From Enhydrobacter sp. (lineage in GTDB: Bacteria > Pseudomonadota > Alphaproteobacteria > Reyranellales > Reyranellaceae): a stretch of DNA of 64,000 nt. The translations under genes and the position numbers were made by a program. A model generated the notes under the pieces. The model did not search any database and was not told the DNA's origin. It worked only from the letters and a program-made list of their open reading frames with translations. Location of the stretch: the NCBI RefSeq assembly GCF_030246845.1, contig NZ_CP126889.1, positions 992,001 to 1,056,000 on the forward strand. Direction: 5' to 3'. This document shows, piece after piece, positions 7,872-17,058 of the stretch; position 1 is the stretch's first letter, and each line of letters begins with the position of its first letter.

Positions 7872-9269
7872 GTGCCTTTGACCGTCGCCTCCGTCCGATC
7901 TGCTGTCTGTGCGCTCGCGAGCGGCCTCGCGCTGCTGTCCGCTGCCGGCGCATCGGCTCAGGAACTCCCGGCCGCCAAGGGCGACGACCTCCGCCGCGCG
8001 CTGATCTGGACGGGCCATTACAGCGTCATGGCCAAGGGTGACGCGACAACCATCTTCCACGACGCGTTCCAGGGTTGGCAGAAGTCGAAAGGCTACCCCG
8101 CGGCCGACAGTCTGCCGGACGAGCAGGTGTCCGAGCTCCTGGCCGAGGGAGACAAGCAGCGCGATGCCGTCGGCTGGACAACGCTCGAGGACAAATCGAT
8201 CGGCTTCTCGATCGGTGTTCCGACCAAGCTCGTGAAATTCGTGGCGGCGCGGCCAAGCGACGGTTCGCTTCGGTACGACTTCGAGGGCAAGGTCGGCTAC
8301 CGGATCTGGGTCCACTACGGCGATCTGAGCTGCAGCAGGATGGTGGCGACCTATACGAGGTTGCTGCGCTTCGCCCGCCCCTCCTACCGGGCCTACTATG
8401 GCGGCGGGTTCGTCATGGCTGCCAACGCCGGCGGCGGCCAGATGGACTACCTCTACGCCCTCTGCCGGACATCGGGCGGTGTCGTTGCCGAGATCGATAT
8501 CCCCGGCGATCAGGCCGACCGGCAGGAATTTCTGTTCTCGGCCATGGTCGACAGCCTGCGCATCAGCCCCAACTTCAACCCCACGGCCCTCGCGCACCCC
8601 AGGATCGCGCCGCCGACACCGACGGCGGCCGACTTCTACGCCGTCTCGGCTTCGGGTCGTCCCAAGGCCGGCTCCAAGCCGTCAGGAACGACCGACGACG
8701 CCGGAAAGACCGCCGAGATCAAGCGTGAAGCGCGCGGCGACAGCGATCTCAACACCGAGCAGATCTTCGACAAGGCCTCGGCCGCCGTCTACAAGGTCGA
8801 CGCCGGCGAGCGGCTGGGCTCGGCGGTGGCGATCAGCGAGCATGACCTGCTCACCAACTGCCATGTCGTGAAGGACAAGGCGCGCGTCACCATCGCCCAC
8901 GACAAGACGCAGCAGTCGGCGGATGTGATCTCGGTCAACGAAAAGGCCGACCGCTGCGTGCTGCGCGCCGAGACGGCGCTGCCCAAATGGGTGACGGTCC
9001 GGCCCTATGACGACATCAAGGTCGGCGAACGCGCGGTGACGATCGGCACACCCCAGGGTCTGGAGCTCACGGTCGCAGAGGGGATCGTCTCCTCCAAGCG
9101 CACGCTCGACGGCCGGCGGCTGGTCCAGACGACGGCGGCGATCTCACAGGGCTCCTCCGGCGGCGGCCTGTTCGACGGCGAAGGCCATCTGCTCGGCATC
9201 ACGACCTTCTATCTCAAGGTCGGGCAGAACCTGAACTTCGCCGTCGCCGCCGAAGACTTCGCGAAATAG
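7872..9269 (+). CDS. Secreted trypsin-like serine protease
   Basis: About 465 residues. From the GTG at 7872 the N-terminus reads as a signal peptide (basic SVRS, hydrophobic core, cleavage near AGASA-QE). ATG codons at 7845 and 7848 or a TTG at 7821 are alternatives. The C-terminal third is a chymotrypsin/trypsin-fold protease with the catalytic set in order: NCHVV (His), DRCVLRAE (Asp) and QGSSGGGLF (Ser). The roughly 250-residue N-terminal part is unrecognised. No PDZ domain is seen, so it is not DegP. Probably periplasmic. Confidence 0.75.
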   Translation: MPLTVASVRSAVCALASGLALLSAAGASAQELPAAKGDDLRRALIWTGHYSVMAKGDATTIFHDAFQGWQKSKGYPAADSLPDEQVSELLAEGDKQRDAVGWTTLEDKSIGFSIGVPTKLVKFVAARPSDGSLRYDFEGKVGYRIWVHYGDLSCSRMVATYTRLLRFARPSYRAYYGGGFVMAANAGGGQMDYLYALCRTSGGVVAEIDIPGDQADRQEFLFSAMVDSLRISPNFNPTALAHPRIAPPTPTAADFYAVSASGRPKAGSKPSGTTDDAGKTAEIKREARGDSDLNTEQIFDKASAAVYKVDAGERLGSAVAISEHDLLTNCHVVKDKARVTIAHDKTQQSADVISVNEKADRCVLRAETALPKWVTVRPYDDIKVGERAVTIGTPQGLELTVAEGIVSSKRTLDGRRLVQTTAAISQGSSGGGLFDGEGHLLGITTFYLKVGQNLNFAVAAEDFAK

Positions 9270-9270
9270 C

Positions 9271-9819
9271 CTACGCCGAGCCGGCCGTCGCGCTTTCGAT
9301 GGTGACCGCCTTGCCGGCGGCCATGTCGAACTTCAGCCGCTGAACGTAATCGAGGTCGCGGCCGGTCACGCGCACGAACCGGCTGCCCTCGGGGTAGTCG
9401 ATGGCGTGGATCGCCCCCACATCGTAGATGCCGGCATGGCCGGGCTCGAGGCGGTAGCTCCTGACCTTCTCCAGCCTGGCCTCGCCTGCGCCGGTCCCGG
9501 CATCGAGGCGCCGGTACTCGCTCATGTCGGTATGCTTGACCGCCTGGCCGTAGACCGCCCAGGAGCTGCCGTGGTCGTGCGGCGGGCTCTTGTGCGGTTT
9601 GGCGTTGCAGTGTGCCAGCACGACGAAGCCGAGATCCTTGTCCTCGTAGAGCTTGCGCGTGCCCATCGGCGCCGAAGGTCCCACCGCCTCGTCGACGAAC
9701 TGCTGGTTGGCCAGCAGTTTCTCCAGCAATACCCGCACGTGCTCGCGACCGGCGGGTCCAGCGTGCTCCCTGAGTGCCGCCTGCGCGTCCTTGATGAAAT
9801 TGTCGAGCGTATAGGTCAT
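9271..9819 (-). CDS. Cupin protein, cysteine/thiol dioxygenase-like
   Basis: A 182-residue protein with the cupin metal site PPHDHGSSWAVYGQ (His81, His83) and a later His137 (GAIHAIDYPEG), the three-histidine pattern of cysteine dioxygenase and 3-mercaptopropionate dioxygenase relatives. Those enzymes use Fe(II) and O2 to oxidise thiols to sulfinates; the substrate here is unproven. The start at 9819 is chosen because GGAGC lies just upstream and it matches the family N-terminus. It converges on the protease with one base between stop codons. Confidence 0.7.
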   Translation of the reverse strand: MTYTLDNFIKDAQAALREHAGPAGREHVRVLLEKLLANQQFVDEAVGPSAPMGTRKLYEDKDLGFVVLAHCNAKPHKSPPHDHGSSWAVYGQAVKHTDMSEYRRLDAGTGAGEARLEKVRSYRLEPGHAGIYDVGAIHAIDYPEGSRFVRVTGRDLDYVQRLKFDMAAGKAVTIESATAGSA

Positions 9820-9886
9820 GGGCAAGCTCCATCGATCACAGGAGAAAGCATCCGCGGCCCGCCGCGATCCGTCAACAAGGCCGCCT

Positions 9887-11050
9887 TCAGCGCGCCGCAC
9901 CCAGAAGCCGGCGCGCGATCACCATGCGGTGCACTTCCGACGGGCCCTCGTAGACGCGCATGGTGCGCACTTTCTGCGCCATCAGCGACAGCGGCAGCTC
10001 CTGCGTCACCCCCATGGCGCCGAACGCCTGCTGGGCATGGTCGATCACCTCGGTCGCCATCTCGGTGGCGAAGACCTTGATCATCGAGGCTTCCATGCGC
10101 ACGTCGCGGCCCTCGTCCTGCTTCACCGCGGCATCCATCACCATCAGCCGGCAGGCATGCAGCTTGGTGGCGGCGTCGGCCGCCCACCACTGGATCGCCT
10201 GCCGGTCGGCGAGCTTCTGACCGAAGGTCACGCGCTGGTTGGCGTGGGCGCAGAGCATGTCCAGCGCACGCTGTGTCATGCCGATGCACCACGCGCCCAT
10301 CTGCAGGCGCCGCACGGTGAGGCGAAGCTGCATCGGCGCGAAGCCCGCGCCGACGCGGCCCAGCACCTGGCTCTCGTGCACGCGGCAATCCTCGAACACC
10401 ACCTCGTAGGTGCGCTGGCCGGCGAGCATCGGAATCGCGCGTGCCACGACGAGTCCGGGCGTGCCCTTGTCGACCAGGAACGCGGTGATGCCGCCGCGCG
10501 AGCCGAGATTGGAGTCGGTGACGGCCATCACGATCGTGAAATCGGCACGGGCGATGCGGCTGATCCAGATCTTGCGGCCGTTGATCACCCAGTGGTCACC
10601 GGCCTTCACGGCTTTGGTCTTCATGCCGGCGGGATCGCCGCCCGCGCCGGGCTCGGAGATGGCGATGGCCGAGACCGTCTCGCCCGCGGCGTAGGGTTCG
10701 AGATACTTCTTGCGCTGCTCGGGATTGGCCGTGGCGAGCAGCATGTGCAGGTTGGGCGAGTCCGGCGGGAAGGTGAAGGGCACACAGGTATAGCCCAGCT
10801 CCTCGTTGACCCCGACCAGGGCGACGTTCGGCAGATTGGCGCCGCCCACCTCCTCCGGCACGTCGAGCGCCCACAGGCCGAGATCCTTGCACTGCTTGAA
10901 AAGCTTGGCGTTCTCCTCGTCCGACAGCGCGGCAGGCTGTCCGGACGCGAAGCGATCGAGGACGTTCTTCTCGAGCGGGATCAGCTCGTTGGCCACAAAC
11001 TTCTTCACCAGATCGCGCAGCATCTGATGCTCTTCGCTTACCTTGTACAT
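9887..11050 (-). CDS. Acyl-CoA dehydrogenase family protein
   Basis: A 387-residue flavoprotein of normal family length. Signature blocks include AIAISEPGAGGDPAGMKTKA, VINGRKIWISRIARADF and the C-terminal QAFGAMGVTQELPLSLMAQKVRTMRVYEGPSEVHRMVIARRLL. It should oxidise an acyl-CoA thioester at C2-C3 and pass electrons to ETF. The chain specificity is not evident. It precedes the cupin gene on the same strand and follows the NMT1-type binding protein by 9 bp. Confidence 0.88.
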   Translation of the reverse strand: MYKVSEEHQMLRDLVKKFVANELIPLEKNVLDRFASGQPAALSDEENAKLFKQCKDLGLWALDVPEEVGGANLPNVALVGVNEELGYTCVPFTFPPDSPNLHMLLATANPEQRKKYLEPYAAGETVSAIAISEPGAGGDPAGMKTKAVKAGDHWVINGRKIWISRIARADFTIVMAVTDSNLGSRGGITAFLVDKGTPGLVVARAIPMLAGQRTYEVVFEDCRVHESQVLGRVGAGFAPMQLRLTVRRLQMGAWCIGMTQRALDMLCAHANQRVTFGQKLADRQAIQWWAADAATKLHACRLMVMDAAVKQDEGRDVRMEASMIKVFATEMATEVIDHAQQAFGAMGVTQELPLSLMAQKVRTMRVYEGPSEVHRMVIARRLLGAAR

Positions 11051-11059
11051 GTCCCGCTC

Positions 11060-12082
11060 CTATGGTTTTCCGATTCCCTTGTTCACGAACTCGAGCGTAT
11101 AGGCCTGCCGCACGTCGAGCCCCTTGGGAAAGACGTCGACATCGACCATCTGCCGATAGAACTCCTGCCAGCGCCGGTCGCTCATGGCGCCAATGCCGGA
11201 GGCGAGCGCGTCGCCCGACAGCACGATGCCGCGCTCGGTCATCACCTTGACGGCATAGCGGATGCGGTCGTCGGTCTGATCCGGATTGTCGCGCTTGATG
11301 AGCGCGTTCGCCGCCTCGGTCTCCGGGCCGCCCTTCAGGTACTGCGCCCAGCCTTCCAGCGTCGCGTCGACGAAGCGCTGGATCAGCTCCCGCTTCCCGG
11401 TCGCGAGCCTGCGTGAGATCGCGATGGTCTCCTGATAGGCGCCGAAGCCTGCGTCGGCGATCAGCATCACTTCGGGCGCCTTGCCCAGGGCCTTGGCGAT
11501 CGAATAGGGCTCCGAGGAAAGGAAGCCCTGCTGCACCGCATTGGGATCGGCGAGGAACGGCGCCGAATTGAAGGTGTAGGGCCGGAGCTGGCTATCGGAG
11601 AGACCATATTTCTTGCGCAGGTACGGCCAGTAGGTGACGCGCCCGCCGTTGCCGATCAGCAGCGTATGACCCTTCAGCTTGTCGAAGCTCGTGACGCCCG
11701 AGCCGGGATGGGCGATCAGGACCTGCGGATCCTTCTGGAAGATGGCCGCGATGGTGAAGAACGGCGCCTTTTCCCGGAGGTAGGTGAAGGCCTCGTAGCT
11801 GTTCGACATGATCATGTCGACGCGGCCGGCCAGCAGGAGCTGGCTGATATTGAGGCTGGGCCCGCCCGGCCGCAGGTCGCATTCAATGCCGTGCTTGCGG
11901 TAGATGCCGGCGGCAATTGCCTGATAGTAGCCGCCATGCTCGGCCTGGGCGCGCCAGTCCGTGTTGAAGCTCAGACGATCGAGCGTTTGCGCGCGCGGCC
12001 GCCGCATTACCGGCACGAGCAACGGTCCCGCAAGGCCGAGCACCAGCGCCGCGCGACGGTTGAGCCTCCAGACGCCGGTCAT
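11060..12082 (-). CDS. ABC transporter substrate-binding protein, NMT1/THI5-like
   Basis: A 340-residue periplasmic binding protein. It has a twin-arginine-like start (LNRRAALVLGLAGPLLVPVM) ending in RAQT, then LSFNTDWRAQAEHGGYYQAIAAGIYRKHGIECDL, typical of the NMT1/SsuA/TauA group that binds thiamine precursors, sulfonates or nitriles. No permease or ATPase gene adjoins, so it must work with a distant transporter or be a sensor. Its start overlaps the YdcF stop by 4 bp, so the two are coupled, an unusual pairing. Confidence 0.8.
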   Translation of the reverse strand: MTGVWRLNRRAALVLGLAGPLLVPVMRRPRAQTLDRLSFNTDWRAQAEHGGYYQAIAAGIYRKHGIECDLRPGGPSLNISQLLLAGRVDMIMSNSYEAFTYLREKAPFFTIAAIFQKDPQVLIAHPGSGVTSFDKLKGHTLLIGNGGRVTYWPYLRKKYGLSDSQLRPYTFNSAPFLADPNAVQQGFLSSEPYSIAKALGKAPEVMLIADAGFGAYQETIAISRRLATGKRELIQRFVDATLEGWAQYLKGGPETEAANALIKRDNPDQTDDRIRYAVKVMTERGIVLSGDALASGIGAMSDRRWQEFYRQMVDVDVFPKGLDVRQAYTLEFVNKGIGKP

Positions 12083-12867
12083 TTCGCCTCCGACCCGATA
12101 CGCCAGTCGAGATTTATTGCCAGGATTTCCCGGACCGCCACACAGCCAATCAAAAGAGATTCAGCAGACGGTATCCAGTTCTCCCAGAACGGCCGCGTTT
12201 CCGGGAGCGCACGGAAATCGGTTGGAAAGGCCGAGACCGCAAGCTTCTCCCGCTTGGCGATCAGCAGCGCCCGCGGCATGTGCCAGGCCGAGGTCACGAG
12301 CGCTACACGCCGCTCGCCCACCATGCGATGGACGTACCGCAGGTTCTCGATGGTGTTGATCGACCGGTCCTCCGAAACGATCGCCTCGGACGGCACGCCG
12401 AGATCGAGCAGGAAGAGGCGCATGGCGGCGGCCTCGGTCGTCGCCGCCGCGTCCTCGCGGGCCATGAAGCCGCCGCCGCTCACGATGATGCGCGGCGCGA
12501 TACCCTGGTGAAAGAGCCGCGCCGCGAGCCACATGCGATCGGCGTTGTCGTTCAGGTCGGGAAAGGGCCGAGCCGGTGGCACGGCCGGTATGATGCCGCC
12601 GCCCAGCACGACGATGGCGTCGAAGCAGCAGCGCGGCGCCGAAGCCGCGGCGACGCGCGCCTGGTTCTCGAGATGCGCCATCAGGGCATCGCTCACGGGT
12701 GGAAAGGACAGGATGGCTATCTCCGCCACCGCGAGTCCCAGGAAGGTGAAGGCCAGCCGCCGTCGGCGCAGGAGCAGCAGCAGAAGGCACAGGATCGCCG
12801 CAACGGCGAGCGACGCCGGCGGCAGGATCAGGCTGCCAAGAATTTTCAGGACGATGAAAGTGGTCAT
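12079..12867 (-). CDS. YdcF family (DUF218) membrane-anchored protein
   Basis: A 262-residue protein with two N-terminal membrane segments (residues ~5-34 and ~38-55) and a periplasmic or cytoplasmic DUF218 domain containing DAIVVLGGGI, MWLAARLFHQGIAPRIIVSGGG, DRSINTIENLRYV and VALVTSAWHMPRAL. It belongs to the SanA/ElyC/YdcF family linked to envelope biogenesis. Its stop overlaps the start of the NMT1-type binding protein. It is divergent from the MFS gene at 13023. Confidence 0.85.
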   Translation of the reverse strand: MTTFIVLKILGSLILPPASLAVAAILCLLLLLLRRRRLAFTFLGLAVAEIAILSFPPVSDALMAHLENQARVAAASAPRCCFDAIVVLGGGIIPAVPPARPFPDLNDNADRMWLAARLFHQGIAPRIIVSGGGFMAREDAAATTEAAAMRLFLLDLGVPSEAIVSEDRSINTIENLRYVHRMVGERRVALVTSAWHMPRALLIAKREKLAVSAFPTDFRALPETRPFWENWIPSAESLLIGCVAVREILAINLDWRIGSEAK

Positions 12868-13022
12868 GCCGGGCGTGATCGCGGCGCCATACTAGCTCGC
12901 GATTGCGCCCGGCAAAGACGGCAAATACCGCTCGCGGCCGGCGATGATGCCGCTCTGCGGACAGGCTCGAATCGACTCCGCCCGCGAGGGAATGGTGCTG
13001 AAAGGCACGGGCTCGACGCACC

Positions 13023-14357
13023 ATGACTGAGAGCCCGACCGGGGCCCCGCGAGGCAACCTTCGTGAACGGCGTCCGTTAGCAGGCGGCCCCTTCATCCGC
13101 CGGACACGCAGGTTGACCGCTGCCGCCGCATCTTCTCCGCCGCGCAGGCCGGGGATATGGCCTCTGCAGGCCCTGAACTTCTTCATGGCCGACATGCAAG
13201 CCGGGATCGGGCCTTTCCTCGGCGTTTTCCTGCTGGGCCATCACTGGGAAAGCGGCCCGATCGGAACTGTGATGACGGCGGGCTCGATCGCCGGCATGTT
13301 GATCGCGGCGCCCGCCGGCGCTTTTGTCGATTCGACCCGCCACAAACGCGCCCTGGTGATCGTCACCGGCATCTGCACGGTGCTGGCCTCCGGCATCGTG
13401 CTGCTCACGCAGAATTTCTGGCTCGTCGCCATTTCCCAGATCGCGACCGCGATCGCCGGTGGCGCGATCGGGCCCGCCGTCAACGGCATCACCCTCGGCA
13501 TCGTGCGCCAGGCCGGCTTCAATCGCCAGAACGGCAAGAACCAGGCCTTCAACCATGCCGGCAACATGGCGGGGGCGGCGCTTTCGGGATATCTCGGCTG
13601 GCGCTTCGGCCTGCCGGCCGTGTTCTGGCTCGCAGCCGTGTTCGCCGTCCTCTCCATCGTCTCGGTCTCGATGATACCGGCTGGCGTCATCAATCGACGC
13701 GCGGCCCGCGGTCTCAAGGAGGAGGGCGCGGACGATGAAGGCCTGCTCGGCCTCGGCGTGCTTCACACCTGCCGCCCGCTCGTCATCCTGGCGGCGGCCC
13801 TTGCGCTGTTCAATCTCGGCAATGCCGGCATGCTGCCACTCTACGGGCTCGCGGTTGTTTCCGCCGGGCAAGGCGAGCCGGCGAGCTTCGTCGCCAAGAC
13901 AATCGTGGTCGGCCAAGGCATCATGATCCTCGGATCGCTCGTTGCCATGCAGATGGCGGAGAAGAGGGGCTTCTGGCTCGTGCTCCTGATCTCGTTCGCC
14001 ACGTTGCCGATCCGGGCCGTGCTCGCGGCCTATCTCGTCGCCGATTGGGGCGTCTATCCGGTCCAGATTTTGGACGGCATCGGTTCGGGCCTGCAGACGG
14101 CGGCCGTCCCCGCTCTCGTGGCCCGCCTGCTGCACGGCACCGGCCGCGTCAATCTGGGCCAGGGCGCGGTCATGACCATCCAGGGCCTGGGCGGCGCGCT
14201 CAGCCCGGCGCTCGGCGGGTGGCTTGCCCAGATCATCGGCTACAGCGCGACATTCCTCGTCCTGGGTGCCTTCGCGCTCGTCTCGATCGTCCTGTGGCTG
14301 GCTTTCGCCGATTCCCTGCGATCGGCATCGATGGTAGGCAAGGACCAGAAGTCGTGA
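13023..14357 (+). CDS. MFS transporter
   Basis: A 444-residue polytopic protein. A basic, Pro- and Arg-rich cytoplasmic N-terminus of about 45 residues precedes twelve predicted helices, with PAGAFVDSTRHKRALV between helices 2 and 3 as the MFS A-motif equivalent. The C-terminal half repeats the pattern (GGALSPALGGWLAQIIGYSATF). Substrate unknown. The ArsB-like transporter starts 11 bp after its stop, so the two may be co-transcribed. Confidence 0.8.
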   Translation: MTESPTGAPRGNLRERRPLAGGPFIRRTRRLTAAAASSPPRRPGIWPLQALNFFMADMQAGIGPFLGVFLLGHHWESGPIGTVMTAGSIAGMLIAAPAGAFVDSTRHKRALVIVTGICTVLASGIVLLTQNFWLVAISQIATAIAGGAIGPAVNGITLGIVRQAGFNRQNGKNQAFNHAGNMAGAALSGYLGWRFGLPAVFWLAAVFAVLSIVSVSMIPAGVINRRAARGLKEEGADDEGLLGLGVLHTCRPLVILAAALALFNLGNAGMLPLYGLAVVSAGQGEPASFVAKTIVVGQGIMILGSLVAMQMAEKRGFWLVLLISFATLPIRAVLAAYLVADWGVYPVQILDGIGSGLQTAAVPALVARLLHGTGRVNLGQGAVMTIQGLGGALSPALGGWLAQIIGYSATFLVLGAFALVSIVLWLAFADSLRSASMVGKDQKS

Positions 14358-14367
14358 ATTCCACCGC

Positions 14368-15615
14368 ATGCTGATCCAGTCGACGATCTGGGCGATCGCC
14401 GCCGTTGCCGCCATGGGCGTAGTCGTCCGGCCGTTCGGCACCCCGGAAGCGATCTGGGCCGTCCTGGGCGCCGCGATCCTCGTGGCCACCGGCCTTCTCT
14501 CCTCCAGCGATGCCCTGGTCGGCATCGGCAAGGGGACCGACGTCTATCTCTTCCTGTTCGGCATGATGCTGCTGGCCGAGACCGCGCGGGCCGAAGGGCT
14601 GTTCGACTGGGCGGCCGCCCACGCGACGAGACGGGCGAACGGCTCCGCAGGCCGCATGTTCACGCTGGTCTATGTCGTCGGCACGATCGTCACGATCTTT
14701 CTGTCGAACGACGCGACCGCCGTCGTGCTGACCCCGGCGGTCGCCGCGGCCGCCCGAACGGCGAAGGCGGAACAGCCGCTGCCCTATCTCCTGATCTGCG
14801 CTTTCATCGCCAACGCGGCCTCCTTCGTGCTGCCGATCTCCAATCCGGCCAACCTCGTCCTCTACGGCAGCCAGATGCCGCCGCTGCTCGAATGGCTGCC
14901 GCGATACCTGCCTGCCTCCGTCGTGTCGATCATGGTGACGTACGTCATCCTGCGCTGGACGCAGCGCAAGGCGCTCCACCGGCCGATCGCGACCGACATT
15001 GCCGTGCCTCGCCTGTCCCATAGCGGCAAGGTGGCGGCCGCCGGCATCGCGACGACAGCGGCCGCCTTGATCGTATCGTCCGCCCTGGACATCCAGCTCG
15101 GTTTGCCAACCGCGATTGCCGGCATACTCACGACGTTGATCGTGCTGGTCGTCGAACGCAAGGGGCCATGGGATACGATCAAGGATATCTCCTGGAGCGT
15201 GCTGCCGCTGGTCGCCGGCCTGTTCGTGCTGGTCGAGGCGCTCGACAAGACCGGCCTCATCCGGCTCCTCGGCGAGGCCATTCATCGCGCAGCCGAGCAG
15301 TCGGTGTCTCAGGCAAGCTGGGCCGTTGGTTTGGCCGTCGCCTTCGGCAGCAACCTGATCAACAACCTGCCGGCCGGCCTGATCGCCAGCAGTGCGCTGC
15401 AGACCTCGGCGGTTCCGGACCAACTGACGCGCGCCGCGCTGATCGGCGTCGATCTCGGGCCGAATCTTTCTGTCACCGGATCGCTCGCCACGATCCTCTG
15501 GCTGGCCGCTCTGCGCCGCGAAGGCTTGCGCATCGGCGCGGCCGCCTTCCTGAAGATCGGCTTCCTGGTGATGCCGCCCGCCCTTCTGCTGTCGCTGGCG
15601 GTTGCCCTCCTCTGA
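14368..15615 (+). CDS. ArsB/NhaD-superfamily membrane transporter
   Basis: A 415-residue polytopic protein of the ion-transporter superfamily. Diagnostic blocks are FLSNDATAVVLTPAV, NAASFVLPISNPANLVLYG and DLGPNLSVTGSLATILWLA, which match ArsB-type arsenite permeases. No arsR, arsC or arsA is nearby, so an anion other than arsenite is possible. It follows the MFS gene by 11 bp and converges on another MFS gene with 5 bp between. Confidence 0.8.
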   Translation: MLIQSTIWAIAAVAAMGVVVRPFGTPEAIWAVLGAAILVATGLLSSSDALVGIGKGTDVYLFLFGMMLLAETARAEGLFDWAAAHATRRANGSAGRMFTLVYVVGTIVTIFLSNDATAVVLTPAVAAAARTAKAEQPLPYLLICAFIANAASFVLPISNPANLVLYGSQMPPLLEWLPRYLPASVVSIMVTYVILRWTQRKALHRPIATDIAVPRLSHSGKVAAAGIATTAAALIVSSALDIQLGLPTAIAGILTTLIVLVVERKGPWDTIKDISWSVLPLVAGLFVLVEALDKTGLIRLLGEAIHRAAEQSVSQASWAVGLAVAFGSNLINNLPAGLIASSALQTSAVPDQLTRAALIGVDLGPNLSVTGSLATILWLAALRREGLRIGAAAFLKIGFLVMPPALLLSLAVALL

Positions 15616-15619
15616 GGTC

Positions 15620-16972
15620 TCAGGTCTGGTGGCGAACGCGCAGGAAGCTCACGAGCGCCGCCACGCCGGCCACCCCTGCCCCGGCCACGATCGCAACATC
15701 GACCGCCTGCATGTGATAAATGCCGAAAAGCAGGGACACCATGGCCGCGCCGGTGGTCTGGCCCAGCAGCCGCGCCGTCGCCAGCATGCCGCTCGCTCCG
15801 CCCGAGCGCTCCCGCGGCGCCGACGAAAGCATGGTGCGATTGTTGGGCGACTGGAAGAGGCCGAAGCCCAGGCCGCAAATCGCCATGCGCCAGACGATGT
15901 CGAGACCGGACGGATGCGCCGGCAGCATCGCGAGCAGGGCCAGCCCCGCCGCCATGGTGAAGAGGCCGATGCCGCCCAGCAGCCCGGACGGATAACGGTC
16001 GGAAAGCCATCCCGCCGCCGGCGCGACGATCGCGGTCGTCAGCGGCCACGGTGTCATCAGGAGGCCGGTCGTCACCTCGCTCAGGCCAAGCATACCCTGG
16101 AAGTAGAAGGGCAGTGAGACATAGGCGAGCATCTGGGCGCCGAAGGAGCAGACGGAGGTCAGGATCGACAAGCGGAAGATGGGAATTCGCAAAAGATCGA
16201 TCGGCAGCAGGGGCGACTTGAGCGCGAGCTGCCGGCGCACCAGCCATATGCCGGCGACCAGCGCGACAGCGAGCTCGGTGACTTCGAGGATTCGGCTTTC
16301 CCCCTGGCCCAGGCCGTCGATACCTGTGATGAGAAGCCCGAAGGTGAGTGCATTCAGCACCGCGCTGAGGAAGTCGAAACGCTGGCCCGTGCGGGGATTG
16401 ACGGGCAGGGAACGCGTGGCGATCGCGAGCGCCACCAGGCCGATCGGGACGTTCACCGCGAAGAGCCAGGGCCAGGAAGCGACGGAGAGGATGCCCGCCG
16501 CGACCGTCGGGCCGACAGCCGAAGAGACACCGACCAGCAGCGCGTTGATGCCGATGCCGCGGCCAAGCTGGTTGCGCGGATAGATGTAGCGCACGAGCGC
16601 GCCGTTCACGCTCATGATGCCCGCGGCGCCGATGCCCTGCACCACGCGCGCCGCGGTGAGCGTGCCGAGAGAATTCGACAACGCGCAGGCGAGCGAGCCC
16701 AAGGTGAATATCGCCAGACCGATCTTGTAGATGCGGCGATAGCCGTAGTGCTCGCCGAGCGAGGCGCAGGGCAGCAGCGAAATGGTGATGATGAGCTGGT
16801 AGGCGTTGACCACCCAGATCGAGCTGGCGGGGCTTGCGTGCACGTCCGCTGCAATGGTCGGCAAGGCAACGTTCGCGATCGCACCATCAAGCACCGCCAT
16901 GATGAGGGCGAGTGCCACCGTCAGCATCGCCCAGTAGCGTTGCGGCGTTGGCAAACCGTCGGAAGCTTCCAT
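15620..16972 (-). CDS. MFS transporter, DHA2 family
   Basis: About 450 residues with 14 predicted helices: LDGAIANVALPTIAADVHASPASSIWVVNAYQL and RVVQGIGAAGIMSVNGALVRYIYPR are classic DHA2 (EmrB/QacA) text. The start at 16972 is chosen because AAGAAGG sits 6 bp upstream; the frame is open back to 17047. It is close in sequence to the transporter at 4242-5660, suggesting paralogues. It is divergent from the HAD gene, with a perfect 12-bp palindrome between them. Confidence 0.82.
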   Translation of the reverse strand: MEASDGLPTPQRYWAMLTVALALIMAVLDGAIANVALPTIAADVHASPASSIWVVNAYQLIITISLLPCASLGEHYGYRRIYKIGLAIFTLGSLACALSNSLGTLTAARVVQGIGAAGIMSVNGALVRYIYPRNQLGRGIGINALLVGVSSAVGPTVAAGILSVASWPWLFAVNVPIGLVALAIATRSLPVNPRTGQRFDFLSAVLNALTFGLLITGIDGLGQGESRILEVTELAVALVAGIWLVRRQLALKSPLLPIDLLRIPIFRLSILTSVCSFGAQMLAYVSLPFYFQGMLGLSEVTTGLLMTPWPLTTAIVAPAAGWLSDRYPSGLLGGIGLFTMAAGLALLAMLPAHPSGLDIVWRMAICGLGFGLFQSPNNRTMLSSAPRERSGGASGMLATARLLGQTTGAAMVSLLFGIYHMQAVDVAIVAGAGVAGVAALVSFLRVRHQT

Positions 16973-16989
16973 GAACCTTCTTACCATCC

Positions 16990-17001
16990 GGTCCATGGAC
17001 C
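16990..17001. promoter_or_regulatory. 12-bp perfect palindrome between divergent MFS and HAD genes
   Basis: GGTCCATGGACC lies 18 bp upstream of the MFS start and 58 bp upstream of the HAD start. Its position suits an operator for a small dimeric repressor of an efflux pump, but no regulator gene is adjacent. The inference rests on symmetry alone. Confidence 0.35.
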
Positions 17002-17058
17002 ACGATCCATGCAGATTGGGCGCGGCTTCAACCCAGCGATGCGGCACAGGAGGAACAG

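Noticed and set aside
13077..14531. Long minus-strand frame opposite the MFS gene at 13023
   Set aside because: Shadow; lacks any hydrophobic or motif structure.
14368..15615. Arsenic resistance operon
   Set aside because: Only an ArsB-type transporter is present; no arsR, arsC, arsH or arsA genes adjoin, so resistance cannot be claimed.
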